Source: Casuarina equisetifolia (lineage: Eukaryota; Streptophyta; Magnoliopsida; Fagales; Casuarinaceae). From it: a stretch of DNA of 64,000 nucleotides. The notes under the pieces are model-generated. The model was not told the origin of the DNA, did not search any database, and saw only the letters and a list, made by a program, of their open reading frames with translations. Shown here in pieces: positions 1 through 23,400 of the stretch. Positions within the stretch are counted from its first letter, which is position 1. Every line of letters begins with the position of its first letter. Both the position numbers and the translations under genes were made by a program. Location: NCBI GenBank assembly GCA_028551475.1, contig CM052359.1, positions 25,793,583-25,857,582 of the forward strand, written 5' to 3'.

Positions 1-1756
1 TACACAAGGTGAAAATCCTCATTTCGCGACATGGCTGTCTACCAGTAGGTCTTATCTCTGCCAAAATACTAGGTTCTTATCTCAAAGCTCAACGAACCCC
101 ACCGATTTGGATTCACGTCTCCCTGAGGCAGAGCAGTCGTCAGTGGATTTTGGTGAGAAGGGTGATGCCAAGTTGGAGAATTTTTCTGCTGGGGTTGGGG
201 TTCATGGGGATTTAGACCAGGATTCAGTGGGTGTAAATGAAAAGAGGGATGTGCAGTCGGATGGATTCTCCCCGGATGGTGACGTCCAGTGGGATAGTTT
301 TGCCGCTGGGAAGGAAAATTGTGACGTCCAGTGGGATAGTTTTGCCACAGGGGAGGAAAATGGTGATGCTCAGACTGAAACTTTTGCCTCCGAGGAAGGA
401 GAGGGGGAGGTTTATGAGATTGATAAAGAGCAGTTAGAGACTTTGTTGTCTCTATTACAAAGTACTGTAGATGGGCCTTTGGAGTCGAGTCTTGATGTCA
501 TGGATTTGACATTACATGAGGAATTTGCAATGAAAGTGCTTGAAACCCCACTTATTTCAGGTGAGAAACTGTTTAGATTTATTAAGTGGGGTATGAAGGA
601 GAAATCCGACTTTAAGGTAACCACGCGAGTTTTGTATGCCCTTGCTCGCGCTTTATCTAGTGATCTTAAGAAGAAAGATGCATATGCTTTGTGGGATTTG
701 ATTAAGGAGATGGGCGAGCAGGAGAACGATGTGTTGACCGTGGAGATTCTCAATGAGCTAATAGCTATGCTTTCGAAGTTGGGTAAAGGGAAGGCAGCAT
801 TGGAGGTGTTTAACAAGTTCGGGGATTTTGGTTGTGTACCAAATTTGGACACATATTATTTCACAATTGAAGCACTATGTAGACGATCAATGTTTGATTG
901 GGCTTGGTCTGTTTGCGAGAAGATGTTTGACGCAGGAAGCTTGCCCTATAGTGAGAAAGTTGGTAAGATCATATCTTGGTTTTGTAAGGGGAAAAGGGCT
1001 AAGGATGCTCATGTGATTTATTTGTTGGCAAAGGAGAAGAACCAGTATCCTCCTCGCTCTTCCATTAATTTTTTGACCAGTTCGCTCTGCCGGGAGGATG
1101 AAACTGTGAAATTAGCTTTTGAAATGCTGGATGACTTTTCTGGAGAAGCACGAAAATATGCAATTAAGCCATTCTCCTCTGTGATTCGTGCCTTGTGCAG
1201 GATGAAAGATGTCGCTGGGGCAAAACAATTGCTTTCGAACATGATTGCAGAAGGCCCACCCCCTGGAAATGCAATTTTCAATTTTGTGATCAATGGTTAT
1301 TCGAAGGCTGGAGATTTGGAAGAGGCTCTGCAGATCAAGAAGCTGATGGAGACTAGGGGATTAAAACCAGATGTGTACACTTATACCGTTATCATGAGTG
1401 GCTATGCAAATGGTGGCCAGATGGGGGAGGCCTGTAAAGTCTTTTCAGAGGCAAAAGAGAATCATTCTAAGCTGAGCCCTGTGACTTACCATACCCTCAT
1501 CCGAGGGTATTGTAAACTTGAAGAGTTCGACAAGGCTTTGAAGTTGTTGGCTGAGATGAAGGATTCTGGCGTGCAACCCAATGCTGATGAGTACAATAAA
1601 TTGATCCAGTCTATTTGCCTGAAGGCTTTAGATTGGGAGACAGCCGAGAAGCTGCTAGAGGAAATGAATGAAAATGGTTTGCATCTCCCTGGGATCACAA
1701 AGGGTCTCATAAGAGCAATCAAGGAGATGGAAGATGAGGAGCTGGTGTTGGGTTAA
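1..1756 (+). CDS. P-class pentatricopeptide repeat (PPR) protein, 5' partial
   Basis: PPR proteins bind organellar RNA in a sequence-specific way and act in its processing, stability or translation. The frame is open from base 2 to the TAA at 1754-1756 (about 584 residues visible) with no intron, as is usual for plant PPR genes. The true start codon lies upstream of the window; the TTG at 107 is only an internal codon. The first 35 residues are rich in Ser, Arg and Thr and lack acidic residues, like the end of a mitochondrial or plastid transit peptide. An acidic, low-complexity stretch follows, including a 14-residue tandem repeat (VQWDSFA units). From about nucleotide 720 to 1700 there are roughly eight 35-residue helical repeats, for example with NFVINGYSKAGDLEEAL and TLIRGYCKLEEFDKALKLL. 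No E, DYW or SMR domain follows, so this is P class. It resembles Arabidopsis At3g02650 as I recall it. Family confidence is high; RNA target and exact organelle are unknown. Confidence 0.92.
   Translation, partial: TQGENPHFATWLSTSRSYLCQNTRFLSQSSTNPTDLDSRLPEAEQSSVDFGEKGDAKLENFSAGVGVHGDLDQDSVGVNEKRDVQSDGFSPDGDVQWDSFAAGKENCDVQWDSFATGEENGDAQTETFASEEGEGEVYEIDKEQLETLLSLLQSTVDGPLESSLDVMDLTLHEEFAMKVLETPLISGEKLFRFIKWGMKEKSDFKVTTRVLYALARALSSDLKKKDAYALWDLIKEMGEQENDVLTVEILNELIAMLSKLGKGKAALEVFNKFGDFGCVPNLDTYYFTIEALCRRSMFDWAWSVCEKMFDAGSLPYSEKVGKIISWFCKGKRAKDAHVIYLLAKEKNQYPPRSSINFLTSSLCREDETVKLAFEMLDDFSGEARKYAIKPFSSVIRALCRMKDVAGAKQLLSNMIAEGPPPGNAIFNFVINGYSKAGDLEEALQIKKLMETRGLKPDVYTYTVIMSGYANGGQMGEACKVFSEAKENHSKLSPVTYHTLIRGYCKLEEFDKALKLLAEMKDSGVQPNADEYNKLIQSICLKALDWETAEKLLEEMNENGLHLPGITKGLIRAIKEMEDEELVLG
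281..346 (+). repeat. 42-bp in-frame tandem repeat in the PPR N-terminal region
   Basis: The 24-bp core beginning GACGTCCAGTGGGATAG occurs at 281-304 and again at 323-346, a period of 42 bp (14 codons). It encodes DVQWDSFA twice. A more diverged related unit precedes it (DVQSDGFS, about 246-270) and another follows (DAQTETFA, about 365-390). All units stay in frame, so the array lengthens the acidic linker without breaking the gene. Confidence 0.9.
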
Positions 1757-3303
1757 CAAGTGTAGAGGCCTAAATGGTTAGCTGGTTGGTTGAAGTGGGG
1801 TTGATCCCAAGATACTGATAGACCAGTTTTGTAGGGTTTCTCCTTTTTTCCCCTCTTATGCCATGACATAAAAGAGTGAAGCTTACTTCTGAAGGCATGC
1901 CTGATTTATTCTTTCTCATATCAGATTTACAGAGAAGCTTCTTTATTTTTCTGACATTTTGGTTTTAAATCATTTTTATACCTGTTGGCATATAATCTCA
2001 TGGGCAGCCTTCCCATGCAAGTGAGGGATATTCCTTTTACAAGTTGCAGAAACAATGGCTGTGGTTGCAGCAATGCAGATTTCAAGTCTTCGTTTAAATA
2101 ATTTTTCTCCATTGCAAGTAAAGCTGTCTATAATTCGTGTAATCTTTTTTTCTATTACTGGAAGAGCTTGGCTTGTTAAATTTAATTATTTATCCACAAC
2201 TTCCTCAACTTGACCTTGATTTTTAATATGTTTGTTCAACCCCTTCTTATCCGCTTTATTTTTTGAGGAAATAGTATTCTGAGAAGGTAAAATTAAAGGA
2301 AATTGTAAGATTACTTAATTGTAAGAAAATTGAGTGATAAAGAAAAGGAATGGAGAAGTGGAATAAGAGAATTCAATTGTTTTCAAGCTTTCCTGGCCTG
2401 TTCAACACAGTTGAGTTTGGTTATTATCTGTCTGGTCTAGTTATTACAGAAGGTGGGGAGTTCTTACCTTCTTGGGACTCCATGGCCCAGGATCTACTCT
2501 CATCGAATTCAGAAGCTTTTTCTACATCTTTATGATCTACCCAAGGCTTGGGGCAAAATTAATTGATAATCAAAAACTCAATCCTCTCTTTTTCACACTT
2601 TGGATTCATTCCTTCGTCCTGCCCTGGAAAACCCAGAATCCAGAGCCTTAAAGGAGATGCAGTCAGTTTGTCGCTAAATAGAGTGCGACGGAGCCCCTCT
2701 CCCCCCACCAAAACGTCCCATCGCCCCTGCTCCAAATGCAGACGCGGCATGTGAGAGCGAGGGTTGAAAGGAGGTGTGGGCGCCTGGAGTCACCATCGCC
2801 ATTACATTATGCGGTTGTTGCCCTTGGAATTGACACCTCCCTCCACATTTTGTCAAAGCCGAGGTTGCGTATTTCCTCCATCCTGCCTACACTTGGCCGG
2901 CGCAGAACCGTAGCCTCCGTTTCAAGTGAGATCCGACGGTAGTCGCGCATGGTTCACTTCTCTGTCAGGTTGAGTAACGCGTCGTCTTTAGTAATAAATA
3001 AACTTCAAGCTCCGACGGAGGCATTAAGATGTTTAAATAATAAGGATCGGAGATCCGCCTTGATCGGCGGTGGAAGCCAAGATCTCCGTCTGACACGTGT
3101 CTGAACGTACGACCAATTATGCTGTCGAAGATCTTTTAATTGATTGAATAATCTTCGTCGTCTCCACTCATGAAAAGTACAGCAAAACCTCTCTGTTTTT
3201 GACACATCAGTCACACTCTTTCTTGCTTCTGGAAGTTCACGCGCTTATGTCTTCAACCCCCTGTCTAAAATCACAAGAAAGAGACAATCCTCTTGACCCT
3301 GCC
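1757..3303 (+). other. Intergenic: PPR 3' flank and beta-glucosidase promoter
   Basis: I see no gene here. The first few hundred bases after the PPR stop are AT-rich and presumably hold its 3' UTR. From about 2580 to 3120 composition shifts to higher GC with several short CCGCC/CGGCGG-type stretches, as expected of the proximal promoter of the beta-glucosidase gene. The open frames of 60-70 codons on both strands (for example 2350-2535 and 2563-2754) show no recognisable protein features. Confidence 0.6.
3092..3101. promoter_or_regulatory. Palindromic G-box (GACACGTGTC) upstream of beta-glucosidase
   Basis: A perfect 10-bp palindrome containing CACGTG at 3094-3099 lies about 250 bp upstream of the beta-glucosidase ATG. 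CACGTG with flanking GA/TC is the classical plant G-box/ABRE core bound by bZIP and bHLH factors. Function is inferred from motif and position only. Confidence 0.55.
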
Positions 3304-3310
3304 TATATAT
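3304..3310 (+). promoter_or_regulatory. Probable TATA box of the beta-glucosidase gene
   Basis: TATATAT lies 39 bp upstream of the first A of the start codon at 3349. If it is the TATA element, the leader would be very short (about 10-15 nt). The alternative is a more upstream start site. Confidence 0.4.
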
Positions 3311-3348
3311 TTCTGCATTTCTTCTGACATTCCAGAGTGACGGTAACA

Positions 3349-13480
<10,132 letters not shown>

Positions 13481-13548
13481 TTGGCTTAAGATTTTCACCG
13501 ACAAGATGCCTGCTCTAACAAGCTTTCAGGCCCGACTCTTGCATTGAT

Positions 13549-13554
13549 AATAAA
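13549..13554 (+). terminator. Canonical AATAAA poly(A) signal of the beta-glucosidase gene
   Basis: AATAAA lies 68 bp after the TAA stop at 13478-13480, a normal position for a plant near-upstream element. It is followed by a T/G-rich stretch. Confidence 0.5.
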
Positions 13555-13559
13555 GAAAA

Positions 13560-14489
13560 TCCGTGTGTGTTGGATAGGCATTTGTGTTAAATTAATTGTA
13601 CCTTAGTAGTAAGTTGTGGTGGTGTTCGACATTCATCTCTGATAAAGCATCCGGTGGAATGCCTAGATATGCCTCCTGCATAATATGGTTGCTAGGATTG
13701 CAGAGACCCATCTACAGGGGTTGCCTGTTATAGATTTTATTGTGGGTTGATAATTTCAATAAAATGACGAACCTCTCAGCTCTTGCATAACATGGTTGTG
13801 GGTCACAAAGACATAAGGGAAATTTCTGTTGCATTGGGCTAAAGGAACTCCCACATTTTAGGAGGTTAGGCTTTCTACTAGTCCTACATAATTGCAGCCA
13901 TTGTCCCTTCGATTTGGCGTTGGGCATATCACTTTTATTTGGGACTGAAGTGGTAGGTCCTTACAATCTCTACAAATCCCTCTTAATCTTGTCAAACTGA
14001 CTGCAAGACGCCTAGGAATAAGTTAATTCAACTAATTCTTCATAAACGGGGTCAACTAGAATAGAAACATCAAATGGGTTCTCAGTTCCCAATTTTTATG
14101 CTTGTCCCTGACCAGCAAATGCGACATCCAATATCCACTTCACTCTAATCAAAACATGGTCCAAGAATTTATTTTTTCTTTTTCTGCACCAAGCAATAAA
14201 TTAGCATCTTCATTGCGAATGTAATAATTTACAGATATATACATATAAATATGATTCACACTACTACACTACTGCTAGAATCAACATGATACACGTACCA
14301 CTGGAACCCACTGTCAAACTACCAAGTTACATGGACTAAACAGAAGACAACTCCTGACTCAAAAAATTATAATAGATAGAAGAAAGATAATTAGAAAAGA
14401 AAAAAAAAATCTAACCAAGAAAAAATAATCCCCCATCAGCCAAACTGAAACTATTGAGTCTTTTCAACTGTATCTGCTTTCCTACGTTA
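13560..14489. other. Intergenic between two convergent genes
   Basis: This holds the 3' ends of the plus-strand beta-glucosidase and the minus-strand cohesin gene, which converge here. No ORF with recognisable features and no mobile element is seen. Confidence 0.6.
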
Positions 14490-17400
14490 TCAGAAGTCGG
14501 ACTTCATGAGCTTTGCTCGAGGTTTTATATTTACGTTGTCAAAGGGCTTTCCCTGCTCTACATGTATATAGTCCCTTGTCTTAAGAACCTGCAAGAGGAT
14601 CAAATTACAGCATGAATAAATAGAAATTAGGCACTAAAACAGTAGTGTTGGTAAGTAGGTCATCCAGAAAACACTACAGCCCTAATTATGGTGAAAAAAT
14701 TATCTGAACAATTTCATTAAGACATTCTTCACATAATCTAACAAAGAGAAAAATAGCAAGATAAACTATAATTTCAGCCAAGAAAGGTTCATAAACATAC
14801 CAATGTCTCAAAAAACATCCTTGATGCTTCCTTACGAGTTTTACCAGCTAATAGATTGTCCATGGGAAGAACCTTTCTTTCATGTGCAGCTTCCTTGTCA
14901 AATAAAATCTGGAGATACTTGGCAACAGCCCTAATTCAAAAAATATTTTGAAAAAAAGAAGAATTAACTTAATAAAGGGGTACAAAATATGAGCAATTTA
15001 GACAGTAAACTAAACTTATGAACTAGTCATACAAAAAATTAGACAACCAGACAGATCTTTCTAGCTCAGAAATCTCTTAAAGTTCTATCCGTCAATAAGG
15101 ACATGCAGTGAAGTCATACAGAATCTTCCCCCCACCCCAAAAAATAAAATAAAAAAATTAAAGCCAAACATGATCCTATTATCAAAAATATTCAATCAAC
15201 GTTTGCACTTAAAAACCACAAACCCACACCGCTAATCCATTAAATCAGTGTTGCAAAAAATTGCCACAAGCTATAGGGAACAAGGAGATGCACTCCTAGC
15301 AATCTGATTGGCCAAATAAGATTACCCACCACCTCGCATCCGTGTTCCAAAGTCTCTGTTTAATCATCATGGTAGGGAAGCTTAGACACAACACAATAAA
15401 TGGTATGACATTCTGGTCAGGCTTCCTTAACACATGTTGGTTTTACCATCCAAAACATGCAGATAGACAATAGAAACTCTGGTCTCTAGTATCTTTCTCA
15501 ACACCGAAGAACTACTATTGCATGCATTAAGAAATAAGACTAAACACAAGATGCAAACACACCTGGTCCGAGAAGACCATCCACTGTTCTCCAGAAGATG
15601 ACTTTCTTCGGTATTTGGCATTGTCCCATCATCTACTTCAGCTCCCTCATCATCATCTACATTTAAAAATTCTGGGGGAAAGGAAAAGGACCAATACATC
15701 AGAAAGAGCTGTAGGGCAGCAATAACCATAGATATGCAAAGAGGATGGATATATTCTTTAAATTAAAAATGATTTGCGCCATCTCACAAATTACCACCAT
15801 TAGTAACTATAATTTACGTGTTTTCTAGAAATTCATATATAATTATAATCGCAATGAAAATGATACAAACAACATCAACGCAGAACTGAATGTAAAAGTA
15901 AAAGTTGCTTCTGTGTTAGTAGTATTTAGAAACTATGAAGCTAAAACATAAAGTGTGGACTGGATTCTCATGACAAACATACAAATAAGTGTTGTGCCCA
16001 ATTTACAATTTATTCAGTCACTTCACAAGGTCAAACAACCAACTTCTAGGATAAGGACACAATACAGAAATTCAAAATGCAAACTAAAAACAAAGACAAG
16101 AAAGAAAAATTGGACCTGTGTCATTCGCAACTGTGATGTCTTCAAAACCCTGCACCATGCAGGCAAAAGTTCCCTTAGTACGTGCATTAACTAATATAGA
16201 AGAGAACCTCACATATAATGAACAGAGAATATAAGTAATCCTAACATATTAGACAAATCGTTTGGAAGATGGCCTTCTCCCTACAAATATTGCATGTTTA
16301 AACAAAATGAAAGGATATGAAGTCTGAAGTGTTCCTGCTTTGGGTGAGAAAGAAGAAATAAGTTAGAACCTGTCGTTGAGTGTAAACATATTTCTTTCAA
16401 TGTCTCGGTACACAAAGAACAACTACAATTTGACAGTGTTCAGGTTCACCTTATAATTACTTCACTAAACTTGCGTGATATTCCTAAGAGCGAAAACATG
16501 TTAGGGAACAAAAACAATTCCCCATGAGGAAGTGATAATGTAAGCAATGATAAATAACCAGTGGTTGAGGCAATGATGGTCAAGAGGCAGGGATGGAAAT
16601 AGCAATCTAATTGCAATAAGGTGACAACAAGGCTAGTGTTGGTGATGTCAAGGCAATGACAATGATGAGGATGCACATTGAGATCGTGGTACATCAAGAT
16701 GCTCAAATGGCACAAGTATCAAGGGCAGTAGGGGGGTGCTAATTGGGTAGAATAGGAGCAGTGATAAAAGAAAAGAAACTTGAACTATTTGATACTAATG
16801 ATATACTCAAGTGTTGCTTTTCATTCTTTAGAAGTTCAATTTTTCATTTGACACTTTGTTTCCCATTTTATCAGAAAGATCAGTTTTAGATTAAGCAAGC
16901 CAAACTCTTATCATGAAAGATGACTGGCTTCTCTTCACAAATTATAGTCACCATAAATTTATCACAGGACAACCAACGTGCTTTAACGTCTTTCTTTTTA
17001 AGCAGCAGAATTCCAAAAGATGAGAGAGATCAGAGAAGGAAAGAAAGGCCAGCTATCAAGAAGTACAGCACAAATAATCAAATCAAAACCACAATCCTAA
17101 TAAAGGTCATGTACTGGTAATCTCTCAGCTTAAGGGAAAAGAGTGTACAACTTACTTTATGACCTTCAACACTAGAATCATTCCAAAGAGGAATTTCCCC
17201 ATCGACAATGCTCCGTAGATCAGCTCCTTGATAGTCTGCATCTCCTTTACCATTCATGAATGCATTATTCACATCCAAACCATGTTCCACTGAATGTGTA
17301 GAATCTATGTTAGTTGCCTCACTAGACATAAAGCTAGAGGTAGGGCCTTTCTCATTACAAACCAAGTCCGCAGGCAGGATATCATCATCATTTGCAACCC

Positions 17401-20400
17401 CTAGCTTATCGTTTCCAGCTTCCTCCAAAGGCCGGTCACCATTTTCAAAAATTAGGTTACTGCATTCGCTTGCAAGTGAAGTTTTAACACCATCAGCAGG
17501 GTTAAGAGAATCTAATTCAACAGTTGTTCTGATTCCAGCACCATGTTCAAGAATTTCAATATCATCAAGGGACTTCCCATTGCTTATATCCATTAATGAA
17601 GCATCTCTCCCAACAGTTTGAGAATCGAATTTTTTATCAGGTGATATGCATGACTCGTCCTTCTGCATGGAAGCAGATGCATCATCAATTTTATCTGCAG
17701 CCGCTGGCCAAACTGCTGAGTCAGTGCTCACGTTGTAAATATCACCAGGAACAAGAACAGTCGGAGATGATGAATCAAGACCATTAACAGCAGGGCTATT
17801 TACAGTATCAGCAACCTCAATATGCCCTCTCTCAACTTCCATCTCAGTGAACCCCCCCAAGGGTTCATGTTGGGAATCTTTAAGCTCATCTGCGTCAGAA
17901 GTCATCCTTACCTGATCTCGGGAGCCAATATCATCAGATCCAAGGTTAAAATTTTTGACCGGCTGTCTCTGATTATCAGTGGAAACACCATCAAGTTGTG
18001 TTTCTACACCACTTCTGACAACCCCAGTTTCAGTACTCCTGTTTATTTCACTTTCTTCAGCAACACTAACAGAAGACTCCATATCCTTTGTAACTTGTGA
18101 AGAAACGTTGCCTTGTTCATTTTCAGAAACTCTGGTTCCACTCAGATCAAATGTCTCACTGTGCAAATGTATCAATTCAGCTGACATACCTGAAAGATAC
18201 ATCAACAGCCCAGATATCATGTTAACCGATGTTTAAAGCAGTTCATAAGCAGATGTAAACTTTTTGTGCCAAACTAACAATATCAAGAAAACATGTAAGC
18301 AAATGAGATCTAGAGATTAAAACAGAACTATATGAAATCAGGGTAAATGCACTCATACTCCACAACTCAACTCTACTCAGCCAGAGGCCCATTTAAGTTG
18401 AGATCCATTATATTACCTAATCAACTAATCGGGGTTACCTATGCACCAATGTTCACGATGTACAAGCAAGCAAAGCTAAATACCGATATTTCAAAAGGAA
18501 TGCTTTGCTCTTAAGCAAGTCCATTTCAAGTAAGCTTCCACATATGACGCATCAGTCACTGTCATCACTACTTGTCTCTTTTATTCCAGGTGAAGCGTAT
18601 CACCAGAATTTTTCATTTTTCCTAATCTTTTTACCTTCTCCACTTAAGGCATACAAGAGTTAGAAGCAAGTTACGCTTCACATTATGCAATCACTTTCCA
18701 AATACAGGAGAGTTAAAAGTAAATTCATAAATAAGACCACATGAAGTGAGGTACACCATCTTTAACAAATAAGAATGGAACCTATATTCTTCTGAAATCC
18801 AACGTTCATGCCTATACCTTGCATGTGAGCACCACAAACTTACCAGTAAGAATCGGCTCATTAAATATTTCATCTTCCAAAAATTGTCTTAGAATAGTTG
18901 AGATCTCAGGGCGGGTGCAAGGAGCTTTCTTTCTTACGCGACGTATATCTTCAGTATTTGTCAACTGTTGACGGATTGTACTGAAAAAGAAAAAAAGGAA
19001 ATTCCATAAGTAGCTTACTCAGTAGAAAAAATCCAGTATAATTTAAGATTTCACTAATTTTGTTTAGGTTAGAATTAGTGAAAGATATCAAATCAGCTGT
19101 GCCGGTTGGATATAAGAGAAGTGACATTGGAACAGAATTACCATAGTATTCAAAACTAGCTACCACTCAACCAGATCCTACTTCGCTACTAGTTATGTAA
19201 AGGCACCTATGACATACTGTGCTATCAAACAAAATAAATCAATATTACACAGGTCACAGATAGGAAGGTCAAAGGGCACAGCCATGGAATTTACTGTCCA
19301 GAATATTTATTTTGAACAGTAAATTTACACATGGCCCAGTGGATCTTGAATCCATCAAGACCCACTGAAGACAAAAGAAAAGCTAATGTAGGAAGGCTAA
19401 ACTTTAAAAAAGTCGAAAATAAATCAATCACCTACATTAAAAACAAATAGAGCAGATATAAAAGTAGAAAACATAACACAAACTAGGGATGAGATTTGTT
19501 TTCCTTGACAAGTAGAGTTTACTATGCTATAGGGTGCATCAATCTTTTTTCTTTGTGCTTTTTGTCCATATTACCTACAAATTCAAAGGGAATGTCTTCC
19601 TCGACACATTAAAGTAGATTCTGAAAGAAAGAGCACTTCAGCAGGCCAGAAAGAGGGGTAAAAATTTTGGATAAGACAAAACAGGATGGACATTTTCATA
19701 TATGAGCCCCTTACTGAATTCTGTTAACTTGATGAAGTATAAAATAGAATATTTTCCTTTGCCTTTTTCTTCTTTCTAAAAGTATTCCACTCTGAAACAG
19801 AAAGAAGTATGATAATCTAAGAAATTTTTATGAAACGAATTATGGGTGTAAACAAAGAATGGGCAGAGAAAACAAAACATACTCGCCATGTAAGACCATT
19901 GAGTCATCCATAAGCACTTTCCTCTTCAAGACACTTGGCCTGGTCACAGACCGAGTGCGCTTCATAGATACTTCAGGTGCAGGTGGAGTAGGCTTCATTT
20001 TCAAAACAGAAGATCTTCTACCAACTGAAGCAACAAGACATTAGTTTCAGTCACAACCCTATTCTAACCACAGTAAAGCTCCCAAGCCAAATAGTACAGT
20101 AATCTTCTACTTCCACGAAACATTAGGGAGGAGATCCATCAACAGTGGTATCATCACTAAATGCATGAATTAACGAAGAAAAATAAGAAAAACCACTTGA
20201 TACCTAAAATTGACGACAACAAATCATCATCATCAGGAATTGACTCTGTGGTTCTCTTCGATTGTGTCACGCCAAAAGATTCAACTGAGTTTAAACTCTG
20301 CACTGTTAGGGTACTTTCAGGGAAACTTCGCTTTTTCCCTGTCAGTCTGATCGTTGCACCAGCTTCATCAACCTCAGGTAGGTGTTCTACGTCTGGTGTA

Positions 20401-23400
20401 GACCCTACTAGCAAATCACTTGGTTTACCAATAAGTCCTTCTGGCACAGAAAGCATCACTTCAGGCGCAGGGAAGTCAGAAGTTCCCGAGATATTTATAT
20501 TGCCCAGTTGACTGTTATTAGAGACCGTATTGTTCAGTTGCTCTAGCACCGTGGAATCTGACTGAATTTCCTCACCTGCAGAAGATTCTAAAATTTGAGT
20601 TTTTTTTTTGCTTCTGTACCCATAACATCAGTTCAACGCAATCTTCACCCAAAACTATTTTTAAAAAGGTAATCAAGAGATAATGGGGGTGGTACACAGA
20701 AATGAGGGTGTTTCATGCATGCTCAACATGGACATTTTACACTAACTTTGCATAAGTTGCATGCACTTACTAGTATAGAACGGCAACAGCCCAATGACTT
20801 CGGATATCAAGTGACAGAGGAAATACCAAAAGAGAAAAAAATAAATAAAAAACGCTACAACAAGCATAAATTGGAGAAACTCCTAATTAATACCTCTAAG
20901 AGATGGCATATCAGGTTGGCTTATATGAGAATTGCATGCCCGAAGCACATGCAATTGATTTGGTGGCATAACTTCATGCGTAACAGAGTTCAGATTTTCA
21001 CTCTCCCTTGGTTCCCGACAAACCTGAGTTTCAAAATTTACAACCTCAGGTCGCTCAGGTGATTCTGATGGACAGACAGAATTTGAAACTGATGCTTTGC
21101 TGTTTGGGCATGACCTTCCTACATCATTAGTAATATCAACATCATTGAGAATTTCAGGCTTTGGTGATGCTTGATCATCCTCCAGATAGCCCTTTTGTTC
21201 TAATGCACTTTTGCCACTTGTAAAAACTTTACGACCAGGATCATCAAAATCAGAAGTGACATGAGAGCAACTGGGAGATGCAACGGTTTCATCCAACCTA
21301 ACCCCTGTAGATTCTAGACATTCTACATCAGTTTGACGTACAAAAGGTGTGCAAGGTTCATCGTCTATTACAACTCCATTATGTATATCTTCAGCCCTAT
21401 CTTGACCATCCAAGGCACCAATTACCCCATCTGAACATTCTGGCACCAGACAAATGCGTTTACTTTGCTCAGTACAATCCACAGTGGATGACAGAGGTGC
21501 CTGTGGCTTCACCTGTTTGATGTCCAGGTTGCCCTCAATGCAGCCATTGCCCCCAACAGAATCACGATTCAAATCATTGTGCGAAGACCAATCCCCTGTA
21601 CTTTTCCCAGGATGAAGATCTGACTTTCTGCAGGCATTTACTGCACTCTCCCCCATAACTACTTCTGTTAAATTATGATCTGATTCCATATGCTCATCAG
21701 AGGCCAGAGCCTCCTGAATGCTGGCCAAATCTGGCTCTCCCAGTAATCCAGGAGTAGATGGAGCCTGAGCATACTCAAAAAATCTGGTATCCATGGCTTG
21801 GCCATCAACCTGTTCACAAAAAGTGGTTATATTTGTAAGTTGAGGACAATCAGAAAAATATTTATAGTCAGCAGATAATTTTGAATACTCATTTCAACCT
21901 TAATTCCACTGCCATTCACATGTATGGCTTCTGAAGCTTTGATCATCCCCTCATAACTACCATCCTTTGTCAGCAGTGCTTCTGATTGGACAGACATCCG
22001 AGTATCAACACTGCAAACAACAAAAAGAGAAGGTATGTCAAGGAAATTCAGTGATCAGGATGATTCCAAGGACAGCACAACATAGAACCCAAACATAGCT
22101 ACAACAAAAACAGCCTAAAAAGTCCATATAGTGAGGGCATCAAGTTTTAGAACAAATCAACAAAAAGGGCTTAACAGGCAAGTTTAGACCTTATAAATTA
22201 TTAAACAGACAAACCACCCACATTTTCATCTGAAAACTTTTTTATTCCTCTTCTTCTGCATTAGTAGATTACACAAGCATGTAGTGAGTCTTGAACCACA
22301 ATCTCACACTATACTTATTCCCATCTGGAAGTTTCATTTGAGCCAGAGATCCTAGAAACTTCAGACAGAGAAAAAGCAGATAAGCTAGATATGCACAAAA
22401 AAATCATCAAATAATGTATCCAAATCCAAACTAGAACAGCCAACATTTTAAGAGGTCCAAACTTAGCACATACAGGGCCCAGATACAACATGGAATAAGG
22501 GGAATTTAAATAAATAAATAATTCTAAAAAAGACATTGATGCAAAGGATCTTCATAAAAGCTTCCCCAAAGATTGGAACATAGCTAACAGTCACTGTATG
22601 TGTTTACTAAGAAGGATATAGCCCAAACAAAACAGCAAGCAGTCCATTGAACAGAATTCCTCCTTGAATTTTTTTATTTTTATTTTTATTTTTTCAATTC
22701 TTCGTATCAACTACTCAAAAAGGTTCCTATGCAAACCACAATGCCATACATAAAAGGTATCAAAATTATTAAACATATAACCAAATATAAGTTCATCATC
22801 AGAACAATTCATTAAACAAGCCAAAAGATAAACTGGCAAGCAGTAAGATCACTGTCAATTGGTAACTAGGCAATAGTGACATATGCACTTAGAGTTTTAT
22901 CATTGTAAAACTTAAAACAATATGGGTCCTCGAAATTATATTATATTTTTCTGCGTAATTTGCCATCCCTCTTGAGTTATACAATAGATTTGAGACAGCT
23001 TGTCATTTTTCTCCATTTTGCAAATCAAAACTGAAGGAAAAAAGGATAATCAGCAAATAGGGCACAACCCTTGTAGACAGCATCTAAGAGATCTCCAAAT
23101 TATCAGTGAAAGGAATTTGAAGTCTAATAAGAAGACGAAAGGGAAATCTGCTCAACACCATCATCCATAAAAAATAGAAAGTTGGTTATAGTTTGGAACA
23201 CTTGTCTCCCCACTAAATAAAGACTAGAACATTCAACAGTGTGGGTGAACACAAAGCAGACTAATGCTAGAGACATGCAAAAGCACAACCAGAAAGGATT
23301 CCATTACTCTAATCCATACAGACATAAAGAACTTACTCTGAAACTCCCCCATGGCCCGGAGCTGCAACATTGCTTAAGAGCAGCTCCTGTTAATGAAAAG

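Noticed and set aside
412..852. 146-codon open frame on the minus strand
   Set aside because: Lies wholly inside the PPR coding sequence and has no independent features; it is an antisense shadow.
17256..17621. 121-codon open frame on the plus strand
   Set aside because: Antisense shadow of the large SYN4 exon 11.
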